A DNA stretch of 64,000 nucleotides, taken from contig NZ_CP151087.1 of the NCBI RefSeq assembly GCF_038396785.1, positions 3,100,001 through 3,164,000 of the forward strand. The letters run 5' to 3'. Source of the DNA: Sphingobacterium thalpophilum (GTDB taxonomy: Bacteria; Bacteroidota; Bacteroidia; Sphingobacteriales; Sphingobacteriaceae). Below are positions 7,368 through 15,368 of the stretch, piece after piece. Position numbers and translations under genes: made by a program. Under the pieces are notes generated by a model, which worked only from the letters and a program-made list of their open reading frames with translations, was not told the origin of the DNA and searched no databases. The stretch's first letter is position 1. Each line of letters starts with the position of its first letter.

Positions 7368-8363
7368 ATGTCGGTCAAGATTGGTGAAAATATTGATTTG
7401 GGTAAATTCCCATTGTTATTAGCTCCGATGGAGGATGTAAGTGATCCTCCGTTTCGCTATGTGTGCAAACAGAATGGTGTTGATTTAATGTATACTGAAT
7501 TTATTTCCTCGGAAGGCTTAATTCGGGATGCTGCAAAGTCAATTCAAAAACTTGATATTTTTGAATATGAACGTCCTATTGGCATTCAGATCTTTGGTGG
7601 AGATATTGAAAGTATGCGTCAATCTGCTGAGATCTGCACAAAAGCAGGGCCTAATTTAATCGACATCAATTACGGCTGTCCAGTTAAAAAAGTAGTCTGT
7701 AAAGGAGCTGGTTCATCCCTGCTACAGGACATCGATAAAATGGTTGCAATGACAAAAGCTGTCGTTGAGGCTACGGATCTACCCGTAACGGTGAAAACAC
7801 GTCTTGGCTGGGATGACAACACAAAAAATGTATACGAAGTTGCCGAAAGGTTACAAGATGTGGGGATCAAAGCACTTGCGATTCATGGACGTACGCGCGC
7901 GCAGCTGTATAAAGGTCAGGCGGACTGGTCTATGATTCGTGATATCAAACGCAATCCGCGCATCAAGATTCCAATTTTTGGCAATGGCGATGTAGACTCT
8001 GTCGAAAAAGCTGCGGCATGGCGGCAGGAGTTTGAAGTGGATGGCATTATGATTGGCCGTGCAGCAATCGGATACCCCTGGATCTTTAGAGAAATAAAAC
8101 ATTTTTTCAATACTGGTGAGCGTTTAGAAGGACCAACTATTGCCGAACGTGTCGAGGTTTGCAGAACACATCTGAACAAATCCATTGAATGGAAAGGTGA
8201 CAAATTGGGTATTTTTGAAATGCGCAGGCATTATGCGAATTACTTCAAAGGAATCCCCAACTTTAAAGAACACCGAATGAAATTGGTTAGCCTTCAAAGC
8301 CAGGCAGAGATTCTTGAGGTACTTCATGAAATTGAACACAATTTCTCGGCAGAAATGGTATAA
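7368..8363 (+). CDS. dusB: tRNA-dihydrouridine synthase (DusB-like)
   Basis: FMN-dependent enzyme that reduces uridines in the tRNA D-loop. 331 aa. Seen: APMEDVSDPPFR at the N-terminus, QIFGGD, DINYGCPVKKVVCKGAGSSLL with the conserved GCP catalytic region, VTVKTRLGWD, AIHGRTRAQLYKG, IFGNGDV and DGIMIGRAAIGYPWIF. I choose ATG 7368; the upstream in-frame start at 7341 lies within the promoter region. The Dus subclass is assigned by overall pattern, so the specific uridine modified is uncertain. Confidence 0.92.
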   Translation: MSVKIGENIDLGKFPLLLAPMEDVSDPPFRYVCKQNGVDLMYTEFISSEGLIRDAAKSIQKLDIFEYERPIGIQIFGGDIESMRQSAEICTKAGPNLIDINYGCPVKKVVCKGAGSSLLQDIDKMVAMTKAVVEATDLPVTVKTRLGWDDNTKNVYEVAERLQDVGIKALAIHGRTRAQLYKGQADWSMIRDIKRNPRIKIPIFGNGDVDSVEKAAAWRQEFEVDGIMIGRAAIGYPWIFREIKHFFNTGERLEGPTIAERVEVCRTHLNKSIEWKGDKLGIFEMRRHYANYFKGIPNFKEHRMKLVSLQSQAEILEVLHEIEHNFSAEMV

Positions 8364-8389
8364 TCCTGAAGTCTACGATTTATAAAGAA

Positions 8390-8427
8390 AAAGGTCGTGC
8401 TAAGTTAACATTAGCACGACCTTTTTT
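8390..8427. terminator. Bidirectional terminator between dusB and the flippase
   Basis: AAAGGTCGTGCTAA (8390-8403) and TTAGCACGACCTTT (8411-8424) form a 14-bp stem with a 7-nt loop and A/T runs on both sides. It serves two convergent genes. Confidence 0.92.
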
Positions 8428-8430
8428 CGT

Positions 8431-9933
8431 TTAAGCGTCTTTCTTTATGAATCGCTTGAGCTGATTTCTTTCCATCAGAAATACACCTCCAATGTAAGCA
8501 ATCAAAAGCCCATTACCAACGAAGGTATTATGATTAAATACAAAATAGGATAGATAGGAGAAACATATTCCTACAACTATATACATCAGGATCTTGCCCA
8601 ATTTATAAGGTATAGGATAATGTTTTTGTCCCCATACATAAGATAGCACCACCATAGAAAAGTAGGCTAAAAATGTGACTATTGATGCTCCAACATAACT
8701 GTATCTAGGAATCAGATAATAATTCGCAACGATGGTTATTCCTGCGCCTACCAATGAAATATACAAAGCGTAACGTGTTTGGTCAGAAAGCTTATACCAT
8801 ACCGAAAGATTCATATAGATGCCCAACAGCACATAATTGAATAGTAATAGCGGAACGATGAAAAGTCCAGACCAATATAAGTCACGAGTTTCCACATTTC
8901 CTTTAATAAAATACTTCAGCCAGTCAATATTCGCTGTAATCCCCAGCATAACTAACATCATGGCAATTACGAAATATTCCATAATCAATGCATAGGTCTT
9001 CTTTGCATTAGCATTTTTTGCATAAGAAAAGAAAAATGGTTCGGCGCCCAATCGAAAAGCCTGAACAAAAATGCTCAGAAACATTGCTAATTTTCCAACG
9101 GCTCCATAGATCCCCAAATCGCGATCCCCAATATCCTTAGGCAGGTAGATTGGCAACACAATTTTATCTAAATTTTCGTTGATGATATAAGAAATATTGG
9201 CAATTAAAATCGGAAAGCTATACGATAGCATCTTTAAGATTAGCTGCTTTTCCGGTTTAAAATAGAAACCCCTCATTTCAGGAAGGAGTAATAGAAAGGT
9301 TGCTGCACTTGCCACAATATTAGAAATAAATACATAACCTATCCATTCATTTCTATACCAACCGGAACACCAAGTGCCCAAAGCACCACCATCTTTTATC
9401 AGATAGGGAACTAGCGCAATAAAGAATAGGTTAAGCATAACCATAATACCGATGTTGGCCAATTTAATAGCACCAAATCGAATAGGCCTTCCCTCCGATC
9501 TCAATTTCGCAAAAGGAACAATAGCTAAAGCATCCAATGCCAATATGAGGGCGAAATACTTCACATAGCTCTCGTAATCGGCATTGTAAGTTCCCTTATT
9601 CAACCAGCTACCAATAGTGCCAGCAAAGACTATGGCCGTAATAAAAAATAATGTTGCCAAAGAGGCAATGACGATAAAACTGTTATTGAAAACCTGCTTT
9701 TTATCCTTTTCTTCGACTTTTTGGAGAAACCTAAAAAAAGTTGTTTCCATACCAAATGCCAAAACGGCATTGATCATGGATGCCCAGGCGTACATATGAG
9801 TAAATATTCCGTAGGACGCAGGTGGATATTTGAGGACATACAATGGCGTCATGACGAAATACAGCATACGGGCTATAATCGTACTCAGGCCATAAATCAT
9901 GGTCTGTCCGGCGAATTTTTTAAGTACTGACAA
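8431..9933 (-). CDS. Oligosaccharide flippase / polysaccharide biosynthesis membrane protein
   Basis: Inner-membrane protein of about 500 aa with roughly 12-14 hydrophobic segments, of the MATE/MVF-like Wzx type, which flips lipid-linked glycans to the periplasmic face. Seen: N-terminal LKKFAGQTMIYGLSTIIARMLYFVMTPLYV, typical of the family's first helix, long hydrophobic stretches throughout, and a short basic C-terminus (NQLKRFIKKDA). Eleven nt downstream of the acylphosphatase gene. No glycosyltransferases sit next to it, so the substrate cannot be inferred. Confidence 0.85.
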   Translation of the reverse strand: MSVLKKFAGQTMIYGLSTIIARMLYFVMTPLYVLKYPPASYGIFTHMYAWASMINAVLAFGMETTFFRFLQKVEEKDKKQVFNNSFIVIASLATLFFITAIVFAGTIGSWLNKGTYNADYESYVKYFALILALDALAIVPFAKLRSEGRPIRFGAIKLANIGIMVMLNLFFIALVPYLIKDGGALGTWCSGWYRNEWIGYVFISNIVASAATFLLLLPEMRGFYFKPEKQLILKMLSYSFPILIANISYIINENLDKIVLPIYLPKDIGDRDLGIYGAVGKLAMFLSIFVQAFRLGAEPFFFSYAKNANAKKTYALIMEYFVIAMMLVMLGITANIDWLKYFIKGNVETRDLYWSGLFIVPLLLFNYVLLGIYMNLSVWYKLSDQTRYALYISLVGAGITIVANYYLIPRYSYVGASIVTFLAYFSMVVLSYVWGQKHYPIPYKLGKILMYIVVGICFSYLSYFVFNHNTFVGNGLLIAYIGGVFLMERNQLKRFIKKDA

Positions 9934-9944
9934 GGCGAAAAGAC

Positions 9945-10226
9945 TTAAGATTGAACTCTTTTAACTACTTCAAAATAGGAGAAGCCCTTCATTTCGCCTT
10001 CCTTTACCTCAACACTTTCAACGATTGCACCCTCGGGTCCTTCTTGGCAGAACTCCAATAGTGAATCTAGCGCAAAATCGTCGCCCTCGCCCTCTATATA
10101 GACAGAACCATCTTTTAAATTGACAACAAAGCCTCTAACACCGACTTGATCTGCAACCGCCTTGGTTGTCAATCTAAAAAAGACACCCTGTACTTTACCT
10201 CTTATTGAAATATTCAAATGTTTCAT
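9945..10226 (-). CDS. Acylphosphatase
   Basis: Small cytoplasmic enzyme that hydrolyses acyl phosphates. 93 aa. Seen: the phosphate-binding loop GKVQGVFFR with the catalytic Arg, and GFVVNLKDGSVYIEGEG with the catalytic Asn. Length and motif order are standard. Tightly linked to the flippase gene behind it; preceded by two hairpins at 10244-10298. Confidence 0.93.
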   Translation of the reverse strand: MKHLNISIRGKVQGVFFRLTTKAVADQVGVRGFVVNLKDGSVYIEGEGDDFALDSLLEFCQEGPEGAIVESVEVKEGEMKGFSYFEVVKRVQS

Positions 10227-10243
10227 CTGTAACTTATTTTTTC

Positions 10244-10298
10244 TTCCATCGGTTAGATGGAACTTACCATGACTATAGTTTCGTTATTATAGTCATGG
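10244..10298. other. Two tandem hairpins between the amidohydrolase and acylphosphatase genes
   Basis: TTCCATC-GGTTA-GATGGAA (10244-10262) and CCATGACTATA (10267-10277) with TATAGTCATGG (10288-10298) are perfect inverted repeats. On the coding (minus) strand neither ends in a T run. They could be mRNA processing or stability elements, or an operator. Confidence 0.4.
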
Positions 10299-10344
10299 AC
10301 GGTTCAATAAGAGCAAAAGTACAGAAGTTTTGGGGAATTAAATA

Positions 10345-11520
10345 CTACGCTAAACGTTTTACCTTAACATCTTCATTTAGGCGCATGTGTTCCATACCTT
10401 GCAACAACACAATCCCAGGTTTTTTACCCACTTCAAGGGAGCCAAATTCATCCTCAATGTTCAACGCGATAGCACCATTGATTGTAGCCCATTGAATAGT
10501 CTGCAAGAAATCCAGATCCTCAAAGTGCGCATGCAATACCTTTAGCTCCTCCAAAATGGACAATGTATCGTTTGAAGCTAAACTGTCCGTTCCGATTACT
10601 AAACGCTGTCCGGCATTCATAAAATTCTGAACCTTTGGCAATGTTCCCTCAATATAAAGGTTGGCCTTTGGACAGAGACACCACATCACATCACGATCCA
10701 TACGTTCTACGAAATCCAAATCTTTAAGAGAGGTATAGGTGTTATGAACCAACAATAATTTATTTGGATAAGGCAAATAAGGAAGATAAGACTGAATCGA
10801 ATTTCTTGCCTGCGCCTTAATCGCATCAGCATTTTTTCCTATACTTTTATAAAAGTCCAAGAACTCACCCATTTTATAACGGAACAGTTTATTCTCCTCT
10901 TCACTTTCTTGATTGTGAATACTGATAATATTTGTTTCCGGAACCATCTTCTTGAATTTTTTAAAAAGGACCTTCGAACAAGAATAGGGAGCGTGCGGAG
11001 TAATGGATACATGCCCATTCCTAAACTCTTGGGTCAACGATTTAGCCTCCTTTAACTTAAAGTCAGCTTCTTCAGGTTCAATTCCGAGCACCTCCACAAA
11101 TGTGTGATATAATATCTGTGAATCTTCCTTCAATTTTGAAGAATTATCAGTGTTGGCGTGATCTCCGACTGCGACAATACCATTTTCGTACATATCTCGA
11201 TCGGCTTTGGCCATAGCGTCATCTATTTTTTTCATCGATGCCGACCGCGTTGTCATCACCTTACTGAGAAAGCTCGGAAGCCCCGTACCTTTAGGAACAA
11301 TACCTTTCATATGCGACAATTCAATGTGGCAATGTGCATTGATAAAACCTGGAATTATCACTCCTTCATATCTCTCAACCTTCGTTTTATCTGAAGGTGT
11401 AAATGAAGTTGGGTCATAGATACCTTGAATTACCCCCTCCTCATCTACCGAAACAATACCGTCTTTTATTGGCATTGAAGTAATCGGCAGAATATAATTA
11501 GCGCTTAAATATTTTAACAT
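10345..11520 (-). CDS. Amidohydrolase family protein (cytosine deaminase / chlorohydrolase-like)
   Basis: Metal-dependent hydrolase of 391 aa with the composite N-terminal beta-sandwich and TIM barrel. Seen: the metal-binding HxH in GFINAHCHIELSH (His63, His65), ITPHAPYSCS, IISIHNQESEEE, and the conserved Asp in IGTDSLASN. The family deaminates or dechlorinates purine-, pyrimidine- or nucleoside-like substrates; these motifs resemble SsnA, TrzN and aminodeoxyfutalosine deaminases, but I cannot fix the substrate. No neighbouring pathway genes help. The start ATG is directly preceded by AGGAGATAAA, a reasonable ribosome site. Confidence 0.85.
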   Translation of the reverse strand: MLKYLSANYILPITSMPIKDGIVSVDEEGVIQGIYDPTSFTPSDKTKVERYEGVIIPGFINAHCHIELSHMKGIVPKGTGLPSFLSKVMTTRSASMKKIDDAMAKADRDMYENGIVAVGDHANTDNSSKLKEDSQILYHTFVEVLGIEPEEADFKLKEAKSLTQEFRNGHVSITPHAPYSCSKVLFKKFKKMVPETNIISIHNQESEEENKLFRYKMGEFLDFYKSIGKNADAIKAQARNSIQSYLPYLPYPNKLLLVHNTYTSLKDLDFVERMDRDVMWCLCPKANLYIEGTLPKVQNFMNAGQRLVIGTDSLASNDTLSILEELKVLHAHFEDLDFLQTIQWATINGAIALNIEDEFGSLEVGKKPGIVLLQGMEHMRLNEDVKVKRLA

Positions 11521-11756
11521 TTTATCTCCTCACTATCAATTTAGTAACTAAAATTTTTTGACCTGTATGAATACATACCTTTAGTAGAAAAATTCATGCC
11601 AAGGTACCTAAAAAGAACAATAAATACCAAAAACAACAATTTGCACAAATTTTTAACCAAAAAGAAATAATACCGCAAATCCGCTCTTTTTCATTTGTCA
11701 TAAATTACTTCTTTATACTTCATTTCAATTTTAAATTTATATATTCGCAGCATCGA

Positions 11757-11862
11757 ATAGGGGTGCCTTGTTTTGTCAGGAACACAAATAAAGGCTGAGA
11801 TTATACCCAACAGATTAAATTCTGTACACCTGATCCAGATAATGCTGGCGTAGGGAGAGGTT
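11757..11862 (+). ncRNA. TPP riboswitch (THI element)
   Basis: The segment contains all core pieces of the thiamine-pyrophosphate aptamer: GGGGTGCC (11760-11767), GGCTGAGA, ACCC, and CCTGATCCAGATAATGCTGGCGTAGGGA. It lies on the coding side of the TonB-receptor gene with its 3' end about 65 nt before the start. Downstream, TCATAG (11878-11883) can pair with CTATGA (11894-11899), and ACCCCT (11886-11891) is complementary to AGGGGT (11759-11764) of the aptamer, so this stretch may be the expression platform. No T run is seen, so control of translation is more likely than termination. Confidence 0.95.
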
Positions 11863-11928
11863 AGTTAAATAGTGCGGTCATAGTAACCCCTTGCTATGAT
11901 TTGTTTAACTCAAACAAAATACATTACC

Positions 11929-14364
11929 ATGATCAAATTTTTGATTTGTAGCTCCTTAGCTACTATTTCAAGCCAAATTGCCATTGCGCAACACAATCTG
12001 ACAATTAAAGCTGTAGACAATACCAATCAGACCCCCTTACAGTATGTTTCCATATCCATAGATGGACAAGCATCCTTTGCTGGCCAATCGGACAAAAATG
12101 GGCTGATTAAACTATATCGTATCAATACAGGTAAGCACCAGATCCAGGTATCTTCTCTTGGATATAAAACATGGAGCCAAAATGTGGATGTTAAAGACAA
12201 TTTGGAGCTTACGGTAGCGTTAGAACCTAGTACAATTCAAATGGAAGAGGTGCTTGTTCAATCTACCCGTGCCAAAAGAAATGCTCCTACAACCTTTAAA
12301 AACATCTCCAAAGAAGAAATAACGCGTAGCAACCTCGGCCAGGATATCCCATTCCTTTTAAATCAGACTCCATCCGTGCAGGTCAATTCCGATGCCGGTG
12401 CAGGCATAGGTTATACCGGAATGACAATCAGGGGATCGGATAATCAACGAATCAACGTAACATTAAATGGAATCCCTTTAAATGATGCGGAGAGTATGGG
12501 TTCATTTTTTGTAAACCTTCCCGACTTTGCCTCTTCTACTGAGAGCATCCAAGTTCAGCGTGGTATTGGGACTTCGACGAATGGTGCCGGATCATTTGGA
12601 GCCTCATTAAATATTCAGTCCAATACGTTAGTCGAAACCCCTTACGCAGAACTCAACAATTCATTTGGCTCCTACAATACCTGGAAAAATACAGTCAAGG
12701 TAGGTACCGGACTAATTAACGACAAATTTGCCTTCAATGCCAGATTATCTCGAATCAGTAGCGATGGTTATATCGAGAGAGGTAGTTCAGACTTACAGTC
12801 TTTCTATGTGGATGGAGGCTATTATGGCAAGAAACATATTTTAAAAGGAATTGTATTCTGGGGAAAAGAAAAGACATATCAAGCCTGGAATGGCGTTCCT
12901 GAACCATTGATTACTGGCGATCGATCGCGCATGGATGACTATGCAGATAATGCACTCGAAATCTCGGGCGCAGAGAAGGATCGTTTCATGAACGCTGGCC
13001 GGAATTATAATCTATATACGTATCAAAATCAAACAGATAATTATACGCAGAAACATCATCAACTTCATTATACCAATATCCTGAACGACAAATTGACACT
13101 CAATACAGCCCTACACTATACAAGAGGTTATGGTTACTATGAAGAAATGAGACCGGGAGATAAACTAAGTAAATACGGTTTGCCTAACGTCATCATTGGT
13201 AAAGATACCATACAAAAAACAGATCTCGTCCGTAGGAGATGGCTTGATAATTATTTTTATGGCGTGACCTATGCCCTAAATTACAGACCGAATGATCAGC
13301 TTGAAATTACTTGGGGTGGAGCTTATAATCAATACAAAGGAAAACATTATGGCCAGGTGATTTGGGCACAATATGCATCAACCGGTTTTCTTGACGACAA
13401 ATATTACTTCGGGAAATCACAAAAAAATGATTTCAGTAATTTCTTAAAGGTCGATTACAAACTAGACAAGTGGATATTAATGGCCGATATTCAATATCGG
13501 AATGTAGATTACCACATGTATGGTGATGATGATAAGGTGAAAAATTATAATTATCATCCTAAGTTTAATTTCTTGAACCCTAAAGCTGGTGCAACTTATT
13601 TGCTAAATGACCATTCAAATGTATACGCTTCTTATGCCTTTGCACAAAAAGAACCTGTTCGCAAGGATTTTATAGAGAAAAATAGCGCCTTACCAGACCC
13701 TACCCCGGAAAAAATGCAGGACATCGAATTTGGCTATCGTTTTACAAATGAAAAATTCAACATCGGATTGAATGGATATGGCATGTTTTACAAAGATCAG
13801 TTGATCCCAACAGGCGAAATCAGTGATACTGGCTCTCCAATTCGACAAAATGTCAAAGATAGCTATAGAATGGGGCTTGAATTCGATGGATCATGGAACA
13901 TCAGCAAACAGTTCAACTGGAAAGCAACAGCTAGTTTCAGCCAAAATAAAATTAAAGACTTTGAAGAGGTAATCGGTGATACAAGGATATTTTATTCAAA
14001 AACAAACATTGCTTTATCTCCGGGAACGATTTTGTCAAGTAATTTTTCTTATAGTCCGATAACGTCACTTACATTCTCTCTTCTATCCAAATTTGTAGGA
14101 ACACAATATCTAGATAATTCATCGGCGAAAGAGAGGAGCATTTCTTCTTATTTTGTCAACAATCTGTTAGCAAACTATAGCTTTACAGCATTAGGTATCA
14201 AAAACATCAGTGCAACTTTACAGGTCAACAACATCTTAAACGAAAAGTACGAAGCCAATGGCTACACCTTCGGTTGGATGGAAGGTGATACCAGAAAATA
14301 TTATAATTTCTATTTCCCACAAGCACCAACAAATTTCCTATTGGGCTTGAATTTCAAATTTTAG
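11929..14364 (+). CDS. TonB-dependent outer-membrane receptor under TPP riboswitch control
   Basis: Outer-membrane beta-barrel of about 811 aa energised by TonB. Seen: signal peptide MIKFLICSSLATISSQIAIA-Q, an N-terminal CarboxypepD regulatory-like domain (TIKAVDNTNQTPLQYVSISI), a plug domain with QVNSDAGAGIGYTGMTIRGSD and a typical TonB-receptor barrel ending in FLLGLNFKF with a terminal Phe. I choose ATG 11929, which begins a clean signal peptide; ATG 11896 would add 11 residues ahead of it. Control by the riboswitch implies uptake of thiamine, its phosphate or a precursor; TPP-regulated receptors of this kind are known in Bacteroides. No inner-membrane thiamine transporter is adjacent. Confidence 0.92.
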   Translation: MIKFLICSSLATISSQIAIAQHNLTIKAVDNTNQTPLQYVSISIDGQASFAGQSDKNGLIKLYRINTGKHQIQVSSLGYKTWSQNVDVKDNLELTVALEPSTIQMEEVLVQSTRAKRNAPTTFKNISKEEITRSNLGQDIPFLLNQTPSVQVNSDAGAGIGYTGMTIRGSDNQRINVTLNGIPLNDAESMGSFFVNLPDFASSTESIQVQRGIGTSTNGAGSFGASLNIQSNTLVETPYAELNNSFGSYNTWKNTVKVGTGLINDKFAFNARLSRISSDGYIERGSSDLQSFYVDGGYYGKKHILKGIVFWGKEKTYQAWNGVPEPLITGDRSRMDDYADNALEISGAEKDRFMNAGRNYNLYTYQNQTDNYTQKHHQLHYTNILNDKLTLNTALHYTRGYGYYEEMRPGDKLSKYGLPNVIIGKDTIQKTDLVRRRWLDNYFYGVTYALNYRPNDQLEITWGGAYNQYKGKHYGQVIWAQYASTGFLDDKYYFGKSQKNDFSNFLKVDYKLDKWILMADIQYRNVDYHMYGDDDKVKNYNYHPKFNFLNPKAGATYLLNDHSNVYASYAFAQKEPVRKDFIEKNSALPDPTPEKMQDIEFGYRFTNEKFNIGLNGYGMFYKDQLIPTGEISDTGSPIRQNVKDSYRMGLEFDGSWNISKQFNWKATASFSQNKIKDFEEVIGDTRIFYSKTNIALSPGTILSSNFSYSPITSLTFSLLSKFVGTQYLDNSSAKERSISSYFVNNLLANYSFTALGIKNISATLQVNNILNEKYEANGYTFGWMEGDTRKYYNFYFPQAPTNFLLGLNFKF

Positions 14365-14382
14365 AAACAATTTATTTAAATA

Positions 14383-14425
14383 AAAAAACGTCTCTTTTTT
14401 CCTGAGGAAGCAAGAGACGTTTTTT
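14383..14425 (+). terminator. Terminator after the TonB receptor gene
   Basis: AAAAAACGTCTCTT (14383-14396) pairs with AAGAGACGTTTTTT (14412-14425) around a 15-nt loop and ends in a T run. Confidence 0.9.
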
Positions 14426-14479
14426 ATTTAATATGGCGGATAAATTGCACATTACATCGTGTTTAACAATCGGAATTTT

Positions 14480-14487
14480 TACCTTTG
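14480..14487 (+). promoter_or_regulatory. -7 box for dtd
   Basis: TACCTTTG lies 17 nt upstream of the dtd ATG at 14505, which argues against the longer frame starting at 14433. Confidence 0.5.
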
Positions 14488-14504
14488 GTTTTATACTTTT
14501 CATT

Positions 14505-14963
14505 ATGCGCGCAGTTATACAACGAGTGAAAAACGCCTCTTGTACGGTAGATAATCAGATTACAGGCAAGATCCAGAAGGGTTTAATGATTTTATTAGGA
14601 GTTGAAGAAGCTGACACAACAGAAGATCTGAAATGGTTAGGACAGAAATTCATCAACTTACGCATCTTCGAGGATGAACAGGGCCTGATGAATAAATCGA
14701 TACAGGACATAGACGGAAATATCTTACTCATCTCACAATTCACCCTCTTTGCTCAAACAAAAAAAGGAAACAGACCTTCTTTTATCAGAGCAGCAAGACC
14801 GGATAAAGCCAAACCAATGTATGAAGAGATGGCTTTATTGTTAAGTCAATTGCTCCAAAAAGAGGTTCAACTTGGCATATTCGGAGCAGATATGAAAATC
14901 GACCTACTGAATGATGGTCCAGTTACCATCGTCATGGATACAAAAGATAAGGACAACTTTTAA
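14505..14963 (+). CDS. dtd: D-aminoacyl-tRNA deacylase
   Basis: Removes D-amino acids and glycine wrongly attached to tRNA. 152 aa from ATG 14505 (MRAVIQRVKNASC). Seen: the two chirality-checking motifs, SQFTLFAQTKKGNRPSF and NDGPVTIVMDT with its Gly-cis-Pro. The start at 14433 would add a 24-residue hydrophobic leader foreign to the family and lies upstream of the -7 box. Followed 16 nt later by the MazG-like gene, probably co-transcribed. Confidence 0.95.
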   Translation: MRAVIQRVKNASCTVDNQITGKIQKGLMILLGVEEADTTEDLKWLGQKFINLRIFEDEQGLMNKSIQDIDGNILLISQFTLFAQTKKGNRPSFIRAARPDKAKPMYEEMALLLSQLLQKEVQLGIFGADMKIDLLNDGPVTIVMDTKDKDNF

Positions 14964-14979
14964 TTTTTTATTGAAAAAG

Positions 14980-15306
14980 ATGACAATTAAAGAAGCACAA
15001 GAGGTTATTGACAAATGGATCAATAGTACCGGAGTACGTTATTTCAACGAACTGACAAACACCGCCATACTCATGGAAGAAGTCGGTGAGGTTGCTCGAA
15101 TAATGGCTCGACAATACGGAGAGCAATCTTTCAAAAAATCAGACAAAGAAGTCAATTTAGCAGATGAAATGGCCGATGTATTATTCGTTTTGATGTGTCT
15201 TGCCAATCAAACGGGAATTGATCTAACAGAAGCTCTGGAACAAAATCTTCAAAAGAAATCAATTCGGGATGCCGACCGCCATAAAAACAACGAAAAACTT
15301 AAATAA
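14980..15306 (+). CDS. MazG-like nucleotide pyrophosphohydrolase
   Basis: Small all-alpha NTP pyrophosphohydrolase of 108 aa, one MazG-type domain. Seen: metal-binding acidic motifs EEVGEVARI and ADEMADVLFVL, the EExxE and ExxD pattern. Family members hydrolyse non-canonical or excess NTPs to NMP and pyrophosphate. I start at ATG 14980, which is 16 nt after the dtd stop; the longer frame would overlap dtd by more than 50 nt. House-cleaning of nucleotides is the likely role, with substrate unknown. Confidence 0.88.
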   Translation: MTIKEAQEVIDKWINSTGVRYFNELTNTAILMEEVGEVARIMARQYGEQSFKKSDKEVNLADEMADVLFVLMCLANQTGIDLTEALEQNLQKKSIRDADRHKNNEKLK

Positions 15307-15368
15307 TTGGAGATAGTATTGTTTGTACAACTCTTTGAGATAATATTTAAAGTTTTAAATCGAATACG

